Numbered from the stretch's first letter, positions 43,888-52,251 are shown. The stretch: DNA of 64,000 nt from Paraburkholderia youngii (GCF_013366925.1 NZ_JAALDK010000002.1:1-64000); one strand, 5' to 3'. Translations and numbers: made by a program. The notes: a model not told the origin generated them from the letters alone.

Positions 43888-44355
43888 TCATACGTCCATC
43901 GGACCAAGCGGCATGTCTCCGGTGTCAGGCGCCGACCAGTATGGTCGCCGGTTGTAGTACTTATGCAACTCGGTTCCCCATGCTGGATCTGCCATGGACG
44001 GCCAATGATCCTTGTCGAACCCTGGGTCGTCCTTGATCCGTTGCGCGGTGATGTCGACACGGAAGCATTTTTCCGCCGCGTCGAGAGTGAGTGCATTCCA
44101 CGGAATCGCGTGCAGCGTGTCGCCCATACCGAGGAAACCTCCTTCCGACAGGACGGCGTAGGCGACGCGACCACCCCGGACGTCGAGCATGATGTCGGAA
44201 ATCTTGCCGACATGTTCGCCGTCGGTGGTGATTACCTTGTTGCCGTCCAGTGTGTCGGCGGACATCACATCCGGCCCCGGTCCTTCTCCTACGCCACCGC
44301 CAACTATCCGCGCGCCCGCTTCGCCGGTCGTTCGATGTGGATCAAGCCTGGTCAT
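43888..44355 (-). CDS. PRC-barrel domain protein
   Basis: 155 aa from ATG 44355, preceded by GGGAGGA. The PRC-barrel core is VITTDGEHVGKISDIMLDVR, followed by GGRVAYAVLSEGGFLGMGDT and HAIPWNALTLD. Stand-alone PRC-barrel proteins are frequent in stress and stationary-phase gene groups of Burkholderiales; their role is not established. The last 40 residues are rich in Trp, Pro and Asp. It is the most downstream of three minus-strand genes here. Confidence 0.88.
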   Translation of the reverse strand: MTRLDPHRTTGEAGARIVGGGVGEGPGPDVMSADTLDGNKVITTDGEHVGKISDIMLDVRGGRVAYAVLSEGGFLGMGDTLHAIPWNALTLDAAEKCFRVDITAQRIKDDPGFDKDHWPSMADPAWGTELHKYYNRRPYWSAPDTGDMPLGPMDV

Positions 44356-44418
44356 GATGTCCTCCCTCGTTTCTGATGGTATCAGCGGGGTCGCAACCGC
44401 CATGCCCGCCCAAACGAG

Positions 44419-44760
44419 CTAGTCGGCAGGTGAGTCGCAGCGGACCGTCGTGGCGTTGGTTCTTTCTACCGTCAGATTGATCGAGCGTTCCGTGGCAGGA
44501 CGGGTACGGTGGCGCATGCCGGCTGGAACCGTGAGCATTTGGCCTCGCCGCAACTCGACCTGGCCGTCGTCGAAGTCAATGATCAATGTTCCGTCGATCG
44601 CGATGAACGTTTCGTCGGAGTCGGGATGGATATGCCAAAAATATGGCGCATTCATCACGCTAATATGGACGTCGTGATCATTGACGGTCGTCAGGACTTC
44701 ATTTCGGTAACCGTCGCAAGCGGTATCTATCGTGGTGAGAAATTCGACTGGTTCGATCAT
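44419..44760 (-). CDS. Cupin-domain protein
   Basis: 113 aa, single cupin barrel. Motif 1 YFWHIHPDSDETFIAIDG (metal-binding His, His, Glu) and motif 2 MLTVPAGMRHRTRP (His) are intact, so a metal is probably bound. GGGAGAG precedes ATG 44760. The enzymatic function of small stand-alone cupins cannot be inferred. It begins 10 nt after the next upstream gene's stop, indicating co-transcription. Confidence 0.88.
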   Translation of the reverse strand: MIEPVEFLTTIDTACDGYRNEVLTTVNDHDVHISVMNAPYFWHIHPDSDETFIAIDGTLIIDFDDGQVELRRGQMLTVPAGMRHRTRPATERSINLTVERTNATTVRCDSPAD

Positions 44761-44770
44761 CCATCTCTCC

Positions 44771-45154
44771 CTACTGGATCGGCGGCACGACGCCGAGTTT
44801 TTCGGCCAGCATTCTTTCGTAGACGCCGAAGTGCAGATCGACCTCTTCCTGCGTCACCACCGTCACGAAGACATTGATCTGGTCCAGCTGCAAACCCAAC
44901 ACCGTGGCGATCGCCGCTTCCAGCTGCGGCGCGCAAAGCCGATCGTCCGGGAAAGTGGTGCCGACAGAGATTTCGTAAGCCGATTCCTGCCGGAATACCA
45001 CTTCGACCAGCCGCGCGCGGGCGCTCATATTGTTGTCGATCGCCAGCCGGATGACTTCGGCCGCCGAGCGCATCGTCTCGCTTGGAAAACCTTTCGTTGA
45101 GCGCAACCGGATTCGGTGCCGCCCAAGGGTGAGCCAGTCATGTTCGAATTCCAT
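44771..45154 (-). CDS. Hypothetical protein
   Basis: 127 aa, MEFEHDWLTLGRHRIRLRST to EKLGVVPPIQ. It looks like a compact alpha/beta protein with no signal peptide or membrane segment, and no family was recognised. It is divergent from the first Hsp20 gene with about 240 bp between and is the first gene of a set with the cupin and probably the PRC-barrel gene. Confidence 0.65.
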   Translation of the reverse strand: MEFEHDWLTLGRHRIRLRSTKGFPSETMRSAAEVIRLAIDNNMSARARLVEVVFRQESAYEISVGTTFPDDRLCAPQLEAAIATVLGLQLDQINVFVTVVTQEEVDLHFGVYERMLAEKLGVVPPIQ

Positions 45155-45238
45155 GAAGACCTCGCACGGTTCGTCGGAGTGTCGTAAAAATAGTGCTCAC
45201 TGGGCCGAATTCAAGAACAAAATTTTGCGCTACCCACC

Positions 45239-45266
45239 TTGAAATTTTCTCCGTGCATACTATTCT
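45239..45266 (+). promoter_or_regulatory. Promoter candidate for the hsp20 pair
   Basis: TTGAAA (45239-45244) and TATTCT (45261-45266) are 16 bp apart and stand in a distinctly A+T-rich patch 132 bp upstream of the first hsp20 start codon. The -35 sits in CTTGAAA, which is also the -35 consensus of heat-shock sigma-32, but the -10 side lacks the CCCCAT motif, so the sigma factor is unclear. Confidence 0.5.
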
Positions 45267-45363
45267 AAATTCCGCTCAGGCAGTCGCGCCGGCCATGCGG
45301 CGCGCTGCGTGTTTCGATTTGTTTGCCGCAGCCCGGCAGACGGACTGGAGCGCGTAGGCCGGT

Positions 45364-45395
45364 TCGTTTCCGTGCTGCATCGAAGGAGGAAACGA
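45364..45395 (+). promoter_or_regulatory. Hairpin over the hsp20 ribosome-binding site, RNA-thermometer candidate
   Basis: TCGTTTCC (45364-45371) is a perfect complement of GGAAACGA (45388-45395), two nt before the ATG at 45398. The Shine-Dalgarno sequence AAGGAGG (45383-45389) lies at the 3' end of the loop and enters the stem. An 8-bp stem with a 16-nt loop could hide the site at low temperature and melt on heating, as for other small heat-shock genes. Confidence 0.45.
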
Positions 45396-45397
45396 TC

Positions 45398-45841
45398 ATG
45401 AGTGACCTTTACTTCGGAGCCGACCTGTTCAGTGAGTTCGACCGTCTGCAACGGCAGATGGCGAGCCTCTTCGGCGGCTTCCCTTCCAGTATCCGTTCTG
45501 GCCGCGCTGGCGCCTTCCCGCAGATCAACATCGGTTCGACCGACGACTCGATCGAGATCGTCGCGTTCGCGCCGGGAGTCGATCCGGCCACGCTCGACGT
45601 ATCGCTCGACAAGGGGTTGCTGACCATCAGCGGCGAGCGCGCGAGCTCGCAACCGGAAACCCGCGGCGACGATGTGCGCACCTATGCGCAGGAGCGATTC
45701 GTGGGCACGTTCCGCCGCGTGGTCGAGCTCCCGCAAAACGCGGACCCTGGCAAGGTCAGCGCGCGGTACACCAATGGATGCCTGATGGTGAGCATCGGCA
45801 AAAGCGAGGCGTCAAAGCCGCGGGCGATCACCGTTCAGTGA
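45398..45841 (+). CDS. Hsp20/alpha-crystallin small heat-shock protein
   Basis: 147 aa from ATG 45398 with AAGGAGG just upstream. The N-terminus contains LFSEFDRLQRQMASLFGGF. The alpha-crystallin domain begins at FPQINIGSTDDSIEIVAFAP and includes ERFVGTFRRVVELPQNADPG and the beta-strand NGCLMVSIGKS. ATP-independent holdase role is known for the family. It forms a pair with the second Hsp20, 27 bp downstream, and the two are diverged rather than a recent duplicate, probably co-assembling. HspX of the DosR regulon belongs to the same family. Confidence 0.95.
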   Translation: MSDLYFGADLFSEFDRLQRQMASLFGGFPSSIRSGRAGAFPQINIGSTDDSIEIVAFAPGVDPATLDVSLDKGLLTISGERASSQPETRGDDVRTYAQERFVGTFRRVVELPQNADPGKVSARYTNGCLMVSIGKSEASKPRAITVQ

Positions 45842-45868
45842 GCGGCTGGCAGAACTACGGAGGACATC

Positions 45869-46276
45869 ATGAACGACACGACTGAACTCGCCAGAAAGGA
45901 CCAAACGGCGGTGGCCCAGCGCGACGGTGATGCGTCGCAACGCCGGATCACGTTGACACCGCCGGTAGACATCTTCGAGGACAGCCACGGCATCACGCTG
46001 TGGGCGGATCTTCCGGGCGTGACCAGGGAGCGGCTGGACGTCAAGGTCCACGATGGCAACCTGTACATCGAAGCAGAGGCGATGGTGCCGACACCGGCGG
46101 AACTGCGTCTGCAGCATGCGGAGATCCGTCAGCCTCACTTCGCGCGGGCGTTTTCGATGAGCGCCGACTTCGATGCGTCGAAAATCGAAGCCAATCTGAA
46201 GGACGGCGTATTGAAGCTGACGATACCGCGCCGCGACGAAGCGCGACCGCACCGGATCGAGGTGCGTACCGACTGA
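45869..46276 (+). CDS. Hsp20/alpha-crystallin small heat-shock protein
   Basis: 135 aa from ATG 45869 with GGAGG upstream. The alpha-crystallin domain starts RITLTPPVDIFEDSHGITLW and includes LPGVTRERLDVKVHDGNLYI and the terminal LKDGVLKLTIPRRDEARPH. The insertion EAMVPTPAELRLQHAEIR in the loop is typical of this class, often found as the second member of tandem Hsp20 genes. It is the second gene of the pair and likely shares the promoter and any thermosensor-dependent induction of the first. Confidence 0.95.
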   Translation: MNDTTELARKDQTAVAQRDGDASQRRITLTPPVDIFEDSHGITLWADLPGVTRERLDVKVHDGNLYIEAEAMVPTPAELRLQHAEIRQPHFARAFSMSADFDASKIEANLKDGVLKLTIPRRDEARPHRIEVRTD

Positions 46277-46344
46277 ACGAACCATCGACATCGGCCAGCA
46301 CCGACGCCAGGATTACCCCGCAGCGGGTGACGATCTGGCTCGCC

Positions 46345-46417
46345 GGGCCGTTAGCTCAATTGGTAGAGCAGCGGACTTTTAATCCGTTGGTTACTGGTTC
46401 GAATCCGGTACGGCCCA
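46345..46417 (+). tRNA. tRNA-Lys (anticodon TTT)
   Basis: 73 nt folding into a full cloverleaf: acceptor arm GGGCCGT/ACGGCCC with discriminator A, D arm GCTC-AATTGGTA-GAGC, anticodon stem GCGGA/TCCGT (first pair G-T) with loop CTTTTAA and anticodon TTT, and T arm with GGTTCGAATCC. CCA is not encoded. It lies between the Hsp20 pair and a small acidic-protein gene. Confidence 0.97.
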
Positions 46418-46577
46418 TACGAGTTCCAGCTATCTGGCGCAGACGACAGGCAATACGCGCCTGCTTGCGAGTGCGAACTTCGTGGCGATGAAACGTCTTG
46501 CGTGCCCGGGCATCGTCCATGCTGAGTGATGTTCACGCGCGGCATCACGCGCCGTGTGACACTGCAAGGAGCAAATC

Positions 46578-46760
46578 ATGACGACCCAGCAACCACAGCC
46601 GAAAACGCCGAAACCCGCTGACGCCGACACGGGCAACGAAGGCACGTTCGAAACGGACATTTCCGAATCCGGCGATGACGGCACGAACGTGCGGCAAGCA
46701 GAAGTCAAAGAAGAAGACCTGTCCGAAGTGAAGCCATCGCAGGAAAAGGGCGGCCAATGA
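46578..46760 (+). CDS. Small acidic, disordered-type protein
   Basis: 60 aa with a good AAGGAG site 7 nt upstream of ATG 46578. The sequence starts MTTQQPQPKTPKPADADTGN and is rich in Glu, Asp, Pro and Gln, with no hydrophobic core, so it is likely disordered. Such small polar proteins are often stress-induced. No family assignment is possible. Codon use and ribosome site support a real gene. Confidence 0.65.
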   Translation: MTTQQPQPKTPKPADADTGNEGTFETDISESGDDGTNVRQAEVKEEDLSEVKPSQEKGGQ

Positions 46761-46810
46761 CGATGCGCACAGCGTCTCGCGTGTAGAGCTGTCCGTCGCG
46801 TTGCCGCGCA

Positions 46811-48562
46811 TCACGCGATCTCGGCCTTCACGAACCGCGCCATGAAGGTGCGGGTCGTGCCATCGGGAAACAGCACCGCGACCTGTTCGTCGGTTGAAAA
46901 CACCACATGGCCCGAGCCGTATTTGCGCACGCGGACCGGGTCGCCGCGGCCGAAGCGCGCCTTCCTGCTGGCGTGGCGCGGCGGCCGCTTATCGTCGGCG
47001 GCGGTTCGTTGCGCTTCGAGCGTCGCTGCGAGCGGGTTCAGGCAGTTGTCGCAAGTGCCGCAGCGCTCGAATCCCTGCGCATCGCCGAAATATTCGAGCA
47101 TCACGCGCCATCGGCATCCGCCGGTTTGCGCGTAATCGATGATCTGCTGGAGTGCGTCGCGATCGCGCGTCGCGAGCTGCGCATAGCGTTCGACCGCAGC
47201 CTCGATCGCGCTGTCCTCGGCGCTATCGCGGCCACGCTCGCGTAGTCGATATCGCTGCAGCCGGCTGCGCGATACGTGCCCCGAGTCGGTCAGCATCTTC
47301 AGCGCCACGGCGAGCTTGTTGCGCCCCACGTCAGGCACCGCGTCGAGCAGCTCGCGCGCCGTCACGCCAGAAGCGGGCGCTTTCGCGCGCTGCGCGAGTA
47401 CGTCGCAGATCCGCCGCAGCAGCGCAGCGTCGGGATAGCGGCCCAGCGCGAGAAACTGCTGCACACGCCGATCGTTCAGATCGAACAACAGCTCGCAGCG
47501 CGCGACCTTCCCGTCGCGTCCCGCGCGTCCGCTTTCCTGGTAATACGCATCGATGCTGCCGGGAATCTGGTAATGGACGACGAAGCGGATGTCGGGAATA
47601 TCGACGCCCATCCCGAACGCGTTGGTTGCGATCATCACGCGCACGTCGCCCGACACGAAACGCTCCTGCGCATCGTGCCGCTCGCGCGCGGACATACGGC
47701 CGTGATAGCAGGCGGCGGCAACTTCCCAGCTGCGCACCGTCGCCGCGAGTCGTTCGGCTTCGCGCACGGTCGCCGTGTAGACGATGCCTCGGCCGGATTC
47801 GCTCGCGAGCAGCGTGCGCAACGCGTCCGTCTTCGCCTCTCTTGCGCGCGTCGATGCCCGCTGTCGTCCGCCACCCACCGACACCTGCGTCACTCGATAG
47901 TGAAGGTTGTCGCGATACACGCCAGTGTTCACGATGCGCGGCTCGTGAAGGCCGAGCGAGCGCACGATGTCCTCGCGGATGTCCGGCGTCGCCGTCGCGG
48001 TCAGCGCGAGGATTGGCGGCTTGCCGAGCGCCTTGACCGCATCGACGATGCGCAGGAACGCCGGGCGAAAATCGTGGCCCCACTGCGATACGCAGTGCGC
48101 CTCATCGACGACCACGAGTTTGATGCGCTGGCGCGAGCCCGCCTGCAATGCGTCGATCAGCTCGGGCCGGGTCAACTGCTCGGGCGTGACGAACACGATG
48201 CCGCGGCGCATGCCGCGCAACGCTTCGTAAGCCTCGCGCAGCTCGGCAGCCGGCACCGCGCTATTGATCCGCCAGGCGTCGATGCCGGCCTCGCGCAGCT
48301 TGTCGAACTGGTCTTTCATCAGCGCGATCAGCGGCGACACGACGAGCGTCCAACCATCGAGGTGCAACGCCGGCAACTGGTAGCACAGCGATTTGCCGGC
48401 CCCCGTGGGCATCACGGCGAGCGTGTCGCGCTGTTCGAGCACGCTGCGGACGATGTCCCGTTGGCCCGGGCGCAGCCGGCTGATACCGAACACCTCGCGC
48501 AGCGTCCTGCGCATCGCGTTCAGACGGGCAGACGTGTCGCGCGTGGTGTCGGTGTCAGTCAT
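46811..48562 (-). CDS. RecQ-family ATP-dependent DNA helicase
   Basis: 583 aa. Helicase motifs in order: Walker A MPTGAGKSLCYQLPAL (about residues 50-65), TLVVSPLIALMKDQ, DEAH-box VVVDEAHCVSQWGHDFRP, LALTATATP, MIATNAFGMGVDIPDIRFVV and YYQESGRAGRDG. The RecQ zinc site is CRWRVMLEYFG followed by CGTCDNC. The C-terminus has no HRDC domain but a small barrel (GDPVRVRKYGSGHVVF) as in short RecQ-like helicases. It unwinds DNA 3' to 5' in recombination and repair. This is likely an additional RecQ paralogue, not the housekeeping RecQ. No damage is seen. Confidence 0.93.
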   Translation of the reverse strand: MTDTDTTRDTSARLNAMRRTLREVFGISRLRPGQRDIVRSVLEQRDTLAVMPTGAGKSLCYQLPALHLDGWTLVVSPLIALMKDQFDKLREAGIDAWRINSAVPAAELREAYEALRGMRRGIVFVTPEQLTRPELIDALQAGSRQRIKLVVVDEAHCVSQWGHDFRPAFLRIVDAVKALGKPPILALTATATPDIREDIVRSLGLHEPRIVNTGVYRDNLHYRVTQVSVGGGRQRASTRAREAKTDALRTLLASESGRGIVYTATVREAERLAATVRSWEVAAACYHGRMSARERHDAQERFVSGDVRVMIATNAFGMGVDIPDIRFVVHYQIPGSIDAYYQESGRAGRDGKVARCELLFDLNDRRVQQFLALGRYPDAALLRRICDVLAQRAKAPASGVTARELLDAVPDVGRNKLAVALKMLTDSGHVSRSRLQRYRLRERGRDSAEDSAIEAAVERYAQLATRDRDALQQIIDYAQTGGCRWRVMLEYFGDAQGFERCGTCDNCLNPLAATLEAQRTAADDKRPPRHASRKARFGRGDPVRVRKYGSGHVVFSTDEQVAVLFPDGTTRTFMARFVKAEIA

Positions 48563-48601
48563 GAAGATCGGGTTCGCCGGTTGGCTTGGGGGTGCAGCTA
48601 G

Positions 48602-48763
48602 TCAGCCAGCGACGTAGCAACCACCATACCTCGACGGGGCGACGCGGGCGGGTTCGCCCAGGTGTTGAAGATCCGCGGCGCCTGGGGCAACAATGCGCAG
48701 CCCGTCACCGTCACCGTCACCGCAAACGACGTCGCGACGTTGCGCAGCGAATTGCACAAATAG
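48602..48763 (+). pseudogene. Possible C-terminal gene remnant
   Basis: An open stretch without start codon ends at the TAG 48761-48763 and reads GGFAQVLKIRGAWGNNAQPV then TVTVTANDVATLRSELHK. It has a protein-like pattern with beta-strand character, as if it were the tail of a lost gene. The TVTVTV part comes from three GTCACC repeats (48704-48721). Identity is not known. Confidence 0.25.
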
Positions 48764-48781
48764 CCGGAAGCCGGGCGCGGA

Positions 48782-48907
48782 TCATTCATTAACCGACGCG
48801 CTGATATGCGCGATCAACGGATAGTGATCCGACGCGATTCGCGAAAGCGCCGTGCGATGAGCTTCGCCAGTTCTGCATCCACGCGCAACCGGCCCCCGCG
48901 GACACGC
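48782..48907 (-). pseudogene. Endonuclease/exonuclease/phosphatase-family C-terminal remnant
   Basis: Forty-one residues between an in-frame stop (48908-48910) and the stop at 48782 end in RIASDHYPLIAHISASVNE. SDHxP near the C-terminus is the last catalytic motif of the endonuclease/exonuclease/phosphatase superfamily (the SDH of DNase I-like enzymes). The rest of the enzyme, 200 or more residues, is missing, so this is a fragment. Confidence 0.45.
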
Positions 48908-48944
48908 TTACCCAGCCGATTCGTCGATGATCGCGTGACCCCGA

Positions 48945-49910
48945 CTACCGGATATCGACGATGGCTTCGCGTACGTCGATCTTGCGCGGGATGACGTGCT
49001 CGCGATAAGCGAGATCGGCGCAGTCCTGCTGAGCCTTGACGACTTCGTCGGTGAGCGGATAGTGGACGCCCCATTCGAGCCGCGGCAGCGCCCGCGTCCA
49101 GATTTCCAGCCGAACACCCGTGTTCTGCGACAGGAATTGCGCCGTCTGCGCGGGATGCGCCAGTTCAAGCGCCGTTTGCCGGTCGAGCACATCGAACAGC
49201 AGACGCAACGCGGCGGGATAACGCTGCGCGAACTCGCGCGAGCCGATGTAGAAGCCGTACTGCGGCACCGACAGTTGCCCGATCGACAGAATCGTGCGCG
49301 CGCCCGTCGCGAGTTCCGTATCGGCATAGCGCGGGTCCGGCACCGCCCACGCATCGATGAAGCCGCGCTCGAACGCGGCGCGCGCGTCGCTGTAGTTCAG
49401 ATAAACGAACTGGACTGCCGACGCTGGGAGTCCAGCATCGGCGAGCGCCTTCAGCACGAACAGATGTCCTTGCGAGCCCTTCGCGAAGGCGATCTTCTTG
49501 CCCTTCAGATCTTCGATCCGCCGCGCGGGCGAGTTCGCCGGCACGATCAGCCCGTAGCTCTTTTGCATGCGCGGCGCGGACGCGACGTAGACAACGCCGG
49601 GCGCGGCGCCCGCCTGCGCGAGGATAGGCGGCGTCGCGCCTACTGTGCCGACGTCGACGTCACCGATGTTGATCGCTTCGACGAGCGGTGCGCCATAGAC
49701 GAACTCCATCCACTTGACCGCGACACCGTGTTGCGCAAAAGCTTTTTCGAGTTCGCCGGATGCACGCAACGCGACGAGCGGATCGCCTTTCTGGATGCCG
49801 ATGTTGATGGTCGCGGGCCAGGTGGCGTCGGCTTGAGCCGGGACCTGATAGCCAAAGCAGACGACGAGCGCCGCGAACGTTCGCCACCACAAGCCGCGGA
49901 GTGGACGCAT
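48945..49910 (-). CDS. SsuA-like sulfonate/nitrate-type ABC substrate-binding protein
   Basis: 321 aa from ATG 49910, 4 nt after the stop of the LLM gene. A signal peptide (1-28, ending PAQADA) is followed by INIGIQKGDPLVALRASGEL, WMEFVYGAPLVEAINIGDVD and GTVGATPPILAQAGAAPG, a layout typical of aliphatic-sulfonate binding proteins (SsuA/TauA). It should capture a sulfur compound in the periplasm. No permease (SsuC) or ATPase (SsuB) gene is in the window, so it may use another transporter's components. Linked to the LLM monooxygenase, it points to scavenging sulfur from organosulfur compounds under sulfate limitation. Confidence 0.85.
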   Translation of the reverse strand: MRPLRGLWWRTFAALVVCFGYQVPAQADATWPATINIGIQKGDPLVALRASGELEKAFAQHGVAVKWMEFVYGAPLVEAINIGDVDVGTVGATPPILAQAGAAPGVVYVASAPRMQKSYGLIVPANSPARRIEDLKGKKIAFAKGSQGHLFVLKALADAGLPASAVQFVYLNYSDARAAFERGFIDAWAVPDPRYADTELATGARTILSIGQLSVPQYGFYIGSREFAQRYPAALRLLFDVLDRQTALELAHPAQTAQFLSQNTGVRLEIWTRALPRLEWGVHYPLTDEVVKAQQDCADLAYREHVIPRKIDVREAIVDIR

Positions 49911-49914
49911 GGTG

Positions 49915-51243
49915 TCAGTTCTGGAAATACCGGTTGGCGGGCCGGCCGAGTCCGTAATGGCCGCGCAGCGTATCGGCTTCGTATTCGCGCCGGAATAGCC
50001 CGCGCTTTTGCAGGATCGGCACGACATGATCGACGAAGATATCGAGCTGTGCCGGCAGCACGGGGGGCATGAGATTGAAGCCATCGGCCGCGCGGCTCTC
50101 GATCCAGTCTTCGATGACGTCCGCGATGCGCTCCGGCGAACCCGCCACCGTGAAGTGGCCGCGCGCGCCGGCGAGCTGGCGCAGGAGTCCGCGCAGCGTC
50201 GGCCGTTCGCGCGCGACGAGATCGGTGATGACGGCGGCGCGGCTTTGCGCGGCCTGCACCGTCGAAGGGTCGGGGAAGTCGTCGCGCGAGAGCGGCTGAT
50301 CGAGCGGCAATGCGGAGAAGTCGTACCCGCCGAAGCGGTTCGACAACCGGCTCAGGCCGACTTCGATATCGGTCAGCGCATTGAGTTCTTCGAGCAGCGT
50401 GTGAGCTTGCGCGTCGGTCGGGCCAATCGCCGCGCTCAGACCTGGGAGGATGACGATGTCGTCCGCACGTCGGCCGGCGGCAATCGCCCCTTGCTTGAGT
50501 TCGGTGTAGAAATCCGCCGCTGATGCCTTGCTCAGATGGGCGGTGAAGACCGCTTCCGCATGACGGGCGGCAAACGCCTTACCGGTCGCCGACGAACCCG
50601 CCTGCACGAGCACTGGTCGTCCTTGTGGCGGGCGCGGCAGATTGAGCGGACCGGCGACGCGATAGAAACTGCCTTTCCAGTCGATGCGCCGCACTCGTTC
50701 TCGCTCGAGGAAGCGTCCGGTTTGCGGGTCGTCGATGATCGCGTCGTCGGCCCAGCTGTCCCACAGCGCCTTGACGACGCCAACGTATTCGTCGGCGCGC
50801 GCGTAGCGCTCGGCATGCTCGGGCGCACGCTCGTAGCCGAAGTTCGGGCCGGCGCCTCCCACCCACGAGGTGACGATGTTCCAGCCAATGCGCCCACCCG
50901 AAATATGATCGAGCGACGCAAACTGGCGCGCCAGATTGAACGGCTCGGTGTATGTCGTCGATGCCGTCGCAATCAGGCCGATGCGGGTCGTTTCGCGCGC
51001 GAGCGCGGCAAGTGCCGTTATCGGTTCGAGTGCGCCGCTTGCGACGTAGCGCGCACTGTCGCCGAGTTCGAGTGCATCGGCGAAGAAGATCGAATCGAAG
51101 CGGCCCGCCTCGGCGCGCTTCGCAAGATCGGCGAAATAGGTGATGTCGGTCAGGGCCTTACGCGTCGCGCCCGGATGGCGCCAACCCGCTTCGTGATGAC
51201 CGCGGCCGTGAATGAACAGATTCAGATGGATAGGGCGGGGCAT
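49915..51243 (-). CDS. LLM-class flavin-dependent monooxygenase (NtaA/SnaA/DszA family)
   Basis: 442 aa. Luciferase-like TIM-barrel with family motifs RFDSIFFADALELG, SLDHISGGRIGWNIVTSW (strong NtaA/SnaA/DszA signature), NFGYERAPEHAERYARADEY and RPVLVQAGSSATGKAFAARH. It uses reduced FMN supplied by a separate reductase to oxidise sulfones, sulfonates or polyaminocarboxylates. The paired substrate-binding protein suggests an organosulfur substrate. Starts at ATG 51243 (MPRPIHLNLFIHGRGHHEAG). Whole length is normal. The exact compound cannot be inferred. Confidence 0.9.
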   Translation of the reverse strand: MPRPIHLNLFIHGRGHHEAGWRHPGATRKALTDITYFADLAKRAEAGRFDSIFFADALELGDSARYVASGALEPITALAALARETTRIGLIATASTTYTEPFNLARQFASLDHISGGRIGWNIVTSWVGGAGPNFGYERAPEHAERYARADEYVGVVKALWDSWADDAIIDDPQTGRFLERERVRRIDWKGSFYRVAGPLNLPRPPQGRPVLVQAGSSATGKAFAARHAEAVFTAHLSKASAADFYTELKQGAIAAGRRADDIVILPGLSAAIGPTDAQAHTLLEELNALTDIEVGLSRLSNRFGGYDFSALPLDQPLSRDDFPDPSTVQAAQSRAAVITDLVARERPTLRGLLRQLAGARGHFTVAGSPERIADVIEDWIESRAADGFNLMPPVLPAQLDIFVDHVVPILQKRGLFRREYEADTLRGHYGLGRPANRYFQN

Positions 51244-51447
51244 GGGCGAACTGGGTCCTGCGTGTGCGCAGGGACGCGACGACGATGGAGCGACTCATTC
51301 TATTGCGGCTCTCCGGCGCTTCAAACGAACAAAGTCAGATATCGATATCAATGCGCGCCCGGATGCGGGCGGAACGCGCGCGTTGTGCGGCAACTCTTTG
51401 TGTTTGAGCTATTTGGTCGCATTGATGCCCGGAGGGCGGTACCCGGT

Positions 51448-52251
51448 CTAGCGACCGCGATTCACCAGAATGCACACGGGACTTTTGCGTTTGGCGATCG
51501 CGGCGGCATAGTCCTCGGAGAACGCCCGCTGCGCGAAGCAAGGCGCCGAGGTCGCGAGCACGGCATCGACCTGCGCATATTGTTTGTTGAACACCCATGG
51601 CCGGCGTGCGAGCGTGCGGTCGTCGAGCCAGTAGGGACTCCAGTCTCGGGTCGTCTCGATGACCTCGCGCGCGAATTCCGGCCCGTACTCTAGCGCGCCC
51701 TCGATAACAACATCGATATACGACTCGACGAGCGGGAATTTCGCGTCAGGCACCGGAAGCCCTTCTCCCGGCGCTTTGCCTTGGGCCTTCGGCACGTAGA
51801 CCCAGACAGTTCCCTGCGTCGGCAGCGGCTGCCACGACACCGCCTCGATAAGCGCCCGCGGCACCTCGACGCGCACGTATCCCTTCTCGCGCTCGTCGAA
51901 CGCGGACATGTCGTTGCCGGCAACGGGATAGATCACTCCATTGATCGTCATCGGCGTCTCGCCCTCGAACGGACGCCGCAGGCCGAGCGCCGTGAACCCC
52001 GAGGATGCGCGGTCGCTCCAGCTGCGCACATAGCCGAACGCCGCCGAGACGCGCACCGGAATCGCCGCAATCGGCTTGCCGGCCGTGGCGGCGCGCGATG
52101 GCGTGTTGATGAGCGATCCGTAGCCGAAAATGAACTGCGTCGGCTGATCGGGAAGACGCGTTCCCCAGAAGTCGGTGGTCTGCGCGTGCGCTGCCGAGCC
52201 AAGCAGCACTAGCGATACAACGAATCCTCGAATCTTTGCCATCGCCGACAT
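51448..52251 (-). CDS. Gamma-glutamylcyclotransferase-like protein, exported
   Basis: 267 aa if started at ATG 52251, with GGAG 8 nt upstream; two other Mets lie close by. A signal peptide (FVVSLVLLGSAAHA) is followed by the GGCT-fold signature FIFGYGSLINTPSRA near residue 45 and GVIYPVAGNDMSAFDEREKG. GGCT domains cleave gamma-glutamyl peptides or act as gamma-glutamylamine cyclotransferases; those exported to the periplasm are less usual. The catalytic Glu would be within DEREKGY. Function is inferred only from the fold. The gene is in the same direction as the sulfonate genes but with 200 bp between. Confidence 0.8.
   Translation of the reverse strand: MSAMAKIRGFVVSLVLLGSAAHAQTTDFWGTRLPDQPTQFIFGYGSLINTPSRAATAGKPIAAIPVRVSAAFGYVRSWSDRASSGFTALGLRRPFEGETPMTINGVIYPVAGNDMSAFDEREKGYVRVEVPRALIEAVSWQPLPTQGTVWVYVPKAQGKAPGEGLPVPDAKFPLVESYIDVVIEGALEYGPEFAREVIETTRDWSPYWLDDRTLARRPWVFNKQYAQVDAVLATSAPCFAQRAFSEDYAAAIAKRKSPVCILVNRGR

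Larger units (their letters stand above)
48563..48944. other. Gene-free stretch with remnants between recQ and the sulfonate genes
   Basis: 382 bp without an intact gene. It contains the two fragments listed above (a plus-strand tail ending at 48763 and a minus-strand DNase I-like tail at 48782-48907), and three GTCACC units. Probably the debris of deletions. Confidence 0.55.

Noticed and set aside
45238..45266. Sigma-32 heat-shock promoter upstream of hsp20
   Set aside because: Only the -35 half (CTTGAAA) fits; the -10 CCCCAT element is missing, so sigma-70 is equally likely.
46345..46417. tRNA-Lys as an integration site of a genomic island
   Set aside because: No integrase and no direct repeat of the tRNA 3' end was found nearby.
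47152..48036. Plus-strand open frame across recQ
   Set aside because: Antisense to conserved helicase motifs, Arg/Ser-rich, no family match.
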